Assembly (NCBI GenBank): GCA_018400625.1
Contig: JAGYMJ010000446.1
Location: forward strand, 1 to 9,415
DNA length: 9,415 nt
From: Planctomycetota bacterium
GTDB taxonomy: Bacteria > Planctomycetota > Brocadiia > SM23-32
Direction: 5' to 3'
The notes under the pieces: generated by a model
The model's input: only the letters and a program-made list of their open reading frames with translations
Told to the model about the DNA's origin: nothing
The model's database searches: none
Translations under genes and position numbers: made by a program
Part shown: positions 6,754-9,415 of the stretch, one piece after another
Layout of the letters: every line of letters starts with the position of its first letter
Numbering within the stretch: position 1 is the stretch's first letter

Positions 6754-8142
6754 CTAATAATGGTCTGCCCTTGCTTCAAAACGCAAATAACGGCTCCAGA
6801 AATTCAAGCTGCAAATTCCTGTAGGACCATTTCTTTGTTTAGCCACAATCATTTCGGCTTTGGTCGCTGGAATCCCTTCCGGATCGACTCCATTTATATC
6901 TTCGTCGGGTTCGAATTCAGATTCGCCGTCGCTGTCATCTAACTGCGGAGGTCGATGCAATAACATTATCACGTCAGCGTCCTGTTCTATGGCCCCACTT
7001 TCTCTCAAATCACTCATTCGCGGCCTGCGTTCCTCTTTTTCCACGGAACGATTCAGTTGTGCTACTGCGACTACGGGCACATTCAGTTCTCTGGCAAGGG
7101 CTTTCAGCCCTGCGCTGATCTCTGCGACTTCGACCGCTCTGTTTTCCCTGGATTTAGGTGGCCGCAAGAGCTGAAGGTAGTCAACGATAACAAGCTCAAT
7201 CCCATGCTGTTGGTGCATGCGACGCGCACGGGCTCTCAGATCCCCTATCCGCAAGGAAGGACTGTCATCAATATGAAGCGGTAAACCCGCCATATCATCT
7301 ATTGACTCCTCAAGATCCGCCCATTGCGTATCGTTCAGGGTTCCCCGCCTGAAATCCAATGTGTCCAACCTGTTATGTATGCAAAGTAAATTGCTTACAA
7401 TCTGTTCGGCTCCCATTTCAAGCGAATAAAGCACGGCGGGTTTCCGTTCGACATGACAGACATGCTGTAATAAGTTCAAAGAAAAAGTCGTTTTACCGAC
7501 ACTTGGACGCGCAGCTATTACAACAAACTCGCCAGGATGCATTCCATTGGTCAGTCGATTGAGTTCAGAAAAACCATAAGATACGCCGGTTAACTGTCCC
7601 GGATTCTGATGTAAAGTATCAAGGCGCTCAAGGACATTTTGCAGAACGGTATCCATAGGGCGAACCCTACTGCTTTCTTTAAGATGACGAACACCAAGGA
7701 CTTCTGTCTCCGCTCTGTCGAGTATTTCCTCAACCTCGATACCATCCTGCTGAGCTGTTTTCTGGATATTTATACAAGCATGGGTTAAATGGCGCTTAAT
7801 GGAATGCTCGCGAACGATATTTATATAATACTCGACGTTCGCACTGGTCGGCACCGTATCGACCAGCTCACGCAAATATGCCGTTCCTCCGACCTTATCC
7901 AAAAATCCTTTTTTTTTCAATTCATCACGCAAAAGGATAATATCGACATCGCCATGATCTTCGGCGACGTTCAGGATGGCGTTATAAATATGCTGGTGGG
8001 ATAATTTATAAAAAGATTCTTCCTTAAGCTTTTCCCGGCATAGAAAAACAGCATCTGATGACAGGATCATCGATCCGAGAACCCCTATTTCCGCCTGCAT
8101 GTCATGGGGCAAAGCACGCGGGACAATCGTCTCCTCGGACAT
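6754..8142 (-). CDS. dnaB: Replicative DNA helicase DnaB
   Basis: Hexameric ATP-driven helicase that unwinds DNA at the replication fork. The 462-residue protein has the N-terminal collar domain at about 8-110, a linker, and the RecA-like motor at about 180-460. Walker A (ARPSVGKTT, Lys217), Walker B (LVIVD, Asp321), a motif like AQLNR (361-365) and DLRESGAIEQDAD (378-390) are all present, so it should be active. The loop before the conserved AKQRNGPTG (434-442) carries an acidic stretch at about 401-425, longer than in E. coli DnaB. No intein is present. The ATG at 8142 has an AGGAG SD sequence eight bases upstream. It follows rplI by 62 bases, the widespread rplI-dnaB order. Confidence 0.97.
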   Translation of the reverse strand: MSEETIVPRALPHDMQAEIGVLGSMILSSDAVFLCREKLKEESFYKLSHQHIYNAILNVAEDHGDVDIILLRDELKKKGFLDKVGGTAYLRELVDTVPTSANVEYYINIVREHSIKRHLTHACINIQKTAQQDGIEVEEILDRAETEVLGVRHLKESSRVRPMDTVLQNVLERLDTLHQNPGQLTGVSYGFSELNRLTNGMHPGEFVVIAARPSVGKTTFSLNLLQHVCHVERKPAVLYSLEMGAEQIVSNLLCIHNRLDTLDFRRGTLNDTQWADLEESIDDMAGLPLHIDDSPSLRIGDLRARARRMHQQHGIELVIVDYLQLLRPPKSRENRAVEVAEISAGLKALARELNVPVVAVAQLNRSVEKEERRPRMSDLRESGAIEQDADVIMLLHRPPQLDDSDGESEFEPDEDINGVDPEGIPATKAEMIVAKQRNGPTGICSLNFWSRYLRFEARADHY

Positions 8143-8204
8143 ACAAAATTCTCCTAATAACCACTCAAGTTATATCTTTTGCTGAAGCTAAAACTCACAA
8201 TGAG

Positions 8205-8657
8205 CTATTCTTCCAAAGCGGTAACCCTTACGGTTATGGGGACCCGGACTTGCGGCAAAAGCATCACTTCGACCGGATAATCGCCAACGTTTTCGATGGG
8301 TTTATCGAGCAGAATGCTTGAGGGTCTAATTCCTTTAAATCCACTTTCAAGGAGAAGATCGGAGATCAGCTCAGCCGTTACAGAGCCAAACAGATGTCCC
8401 GTTTCAGTGGCTCTCTGCTCGACAACGCAAAGGAAGCCTTCGAGGTCTTCAGCCTGTTGCTCGATCCGTTTGCTTTCTTCTTCTTCACGGCGCTCTTTAG
8501 CTTTTCTCAACGACTCCATTTTCTGCAAGTTGTTGGCGGTTACATTACAAGCATAATTATACGGCAATAAATAATTGCGCGCATACCCGTCAGCCACTTC
8601 AACCACATCTCCAACATCTCCAAGATTATCAATTTCCTGATTAAGCAATACTTTCAT
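8205..8657 (-). CDS. rplI: 50S ribosomal protein L9
   Basis: Ribosomal protein that binds 23S rRNA near the base of the L1 stalk through its N-terminal domain. At 150 residues it has the standard length. The L9 signature is seen near residues 13-32 (GDVGDVVEVADGYARNYLLP), followed by the long charged connecting helix (about 41-75) and the C-terminal domain. The ATG at 8657 has a GGAG SD sequence seven bases upstream. It lies between ssb and dnaB, as in many bacteria, but without the usual rpsR (S18) gene just before it. Confidence 0.97.
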   Translation of the reverse strand: MKVLLNQEIDNLGDVGDVVEVADGYARNYLLPYNYACNVTANNLQKMESLRKAKERREEEESKRIEQQAEDLEGFLCVVEQRATETGHLFGSVTAELISDLLLESGFKGIRPSSILLDKPIENVGDYPVEVMLLPQVRVPITVRVTALEE

Positions 8658-8779
8658 AAACTTTCTCCGCTTTATTTACACCGGGCAAAACTGCGCTTTT
8701 TATCCAATTAATTCATTTTCGCGTGCAATATAAAATACTCAACAAACCAGAACACAAATACATCCTTTGAGGTTAACAA
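8658..8779 (-). other. AT-rich gap where rpsR is often found
   Basis: This 122-base stretch between ssb and rplI is the longest gap in the run and too short for an S18 gene (usually 70-90 codons). I see no gene and no strong hairpin in it. A TATATT at 8732-8727 resembles a -10 box, but the best upstream match (TTGTGT, 8757-8752) has poor consensus and 19-base spacing, so a promoter for rplI-dnaB is only possible. The rplI SD sequence lies at its downstream end. Confidence 0.35.
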
Positions 8780-9247
8780 CTAAAAGGGAATTTCATCATC
8801 GGATACATCCTCTCCAATGTCCTCCGGCGGTTGAGAAGCCGCAGGTGAGGAATTGTCTGAGGGCGGTCGGCTCTGCTGGGACCGGTTATCGGCTCCCCTG
8901 TTATAATCGCTTCCCCCGCCTGATCGACCGAGGAATTGAAAATCTTCACCCACAACATTCAATTTGCTTCGCCTGCCTTCGGATGTTTCCCACTGATCAA
9001 GCTTCAGACGTCCTTCAACAAATATTTGTTCACCTTTTTTAAAGTACTGGCTTATAACTTCCCCTCGGCGTCCCCAAAAAGTCACATCGACAAAACATGT
9101 TTCTTCTTTATTTTCGCCTTCCTTCGTTTTATATTGTCGATTCGTCGCCAATCCAAATTCGCAAAGCGGAGTTCCGCCGGGCGTATAACGCAGTTCAGGG
9201 TCCCGGGTCATATTTCCCATTAAAAAAACCTTGTTTACGTATCCCAT
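8780..9247 (-). CDS. ssb: Single-stranded DNA-binding protein
   Basis: Binds and protects single-stranded DNA in replication, repair and recombination. The 155-residue protein has an OB fold at about 1-107 (NKVFLMGNMTRDPELRYT at the start, then CFVDVTFWGR and FVEGRLKLDQWE). A flexible Gly/Ser/Asn/Pro linker follows at about 108-148. The C-terminal tip SDDEIPF is the protein-recruiting peptide typical of bacterial SSB. The ATG at 9247 has GAGAGG as SD sequence seven bases upstream. It lies between the S6 and L9 genes, the usual place for ssb. The OB-fold style resembles that of PVC-group and deltaproteobacterial SSB as I recall it. Confidence 0.96.
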   Translation of the reverse strand: MGYVNKVFLMGNMTRDPELRYTPGGTPLCEFGLATNRQYKTKEGENKEETCFVDVTFWGRRGEVISQYFKKGEQIFVEGRLKLDQWETSEGRRSKLNVVGEDFQFLGRSGGGSDYNRGADNRSQQSRPPSDNSSPAASQPPEDIGEDVSDDEIPF

Positions 9248-9308
9248 AAATTAACCTCTCATCTAAAATTATCACTCGACGACATATTTTCATTGCCCTT
9301 CAATTATT

Positions 9309-9415
9309 CTATTCGGGGGAAGCGGCTTCTTCGATATCGTTGTTTTCAGAGGTTTCAGCCTCCTGCCCGACTTCAGCTTCTTCTTCCTCCGGCTGTTCGA
9401 CCACATTCCCCTCTT
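9309..9415 (-). CDS. rpsF: C-terminal end of probable 30S ribosomal protein S6
   Basis: The last 34 codons and a TAG stop (9311-9309) are in the window; the start lies beyond base 9415. The visible piece is an acidic tail with 14 Glu/Asp and no Lys or Arg, ending AASPE. No S6 core motif can be seen. The name rests on position: in many bacteria rpsF directly precedes ssb and rplI, and S6 often carries an acidic C-terminal extension. The stop is 61 bases before ssb. Another protein with an acidic tail cannot be excluded. Confidence 0.6.
   Translation of the reverse strand, partial: EGNVVEQPEEEEAEVGQEAETSENNDIEEAASPE

Noticed and set aside
8691..8763. Tiny open frame or promoter between ssb and rplI
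   Set aside because: The only ATG-started frame noted has about 16 codons without a convincing ribosome site, and the -35/-10 match is weak.
1..9415. Mobile element, CRISPR, defence or other accessory system
   Set aside because: Every stretch is explained by housekeeping genes; I saw no transposase, integrase, repeat-spacer pattern or direct repeats.

Overview
All genes in this window lie on the minus strand, packed head to tail, so transcription runs from base 9415 towards base 1. There are eight complete genes, the tail of a ninth at the right edge, and the bare start codon of a tenth at the left edge. In transcription order they are: end of rpsF (ribosomal protein S6, inferred), ssb, rplI (L9), dnaB (replicative helicase), bamA (outer-membrane assembly), skp/ompH (periplasmic chaperone), a fused lpxC-fabZ, lpxA, and an E2 (dihydrolipoamide acetyltransferase) gene of the pyruvate dehydrogenase type. 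After a 110-base structured spacer comes the start of an unknown gene. I see no mobile element, CRISPR array, tRNA or rRNA.

Organism: a Gram-negative (diderm) bacterium that makes lipid A, shown by BamA, Skp, LpxC and LpxA. The LpxC-FabZ fusion is known from Bacteroidota/Chlorobiota and from the PVC group (Verrucomicrobiota, Kiritimatiellota, Lentisphaerota and relatives). The style of the SSB protein and the bamA-skp-lpxC/fabZ-lpxA order make a PVC-type lineage my best guess. This is inference, not proof.

Region 9415-6754 is the S6-SSB-L9-DnaB cluster for translation and replication. It lacks rpsR (S18), which many bacteria carry between ssb and rplI; a 122-base AT-rich gap lies there instead. 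Region 6713-1494 is the outer-membrane module: BamA folds barrel proteins, Skp escorts them through the periplasm, and LpxA and LpxC perform the first two steps of lipid A synthesis. FabZ, fused to LpxC, supplies 3-hydroxyacyl-ACP/enoyl-ACP balance. lpxC-fabZ and lpxA overlap at TGATG, and pdhC follows lpxA after 17 bases, so a metabolic E2 gene is tied to lipid A genes.

Most genes have clear Shine-Dalgarno (SD) sequences and short gaps of 17-62 bases, consistent with a long operon. The most unusual points are (1) a strong hairpin at 10-41 that pairs the whole SD sequence of the next gene, with two more hairpins upstream of it; (2) two tandem peripheral-subunit-binding domains in the E2 protein, where one is usual; and (3) an LpxA in which the position of E. 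coli His160 is Asn. Otherwise the genes are ordinary housekeeping genes; I see no defence or mobile system.
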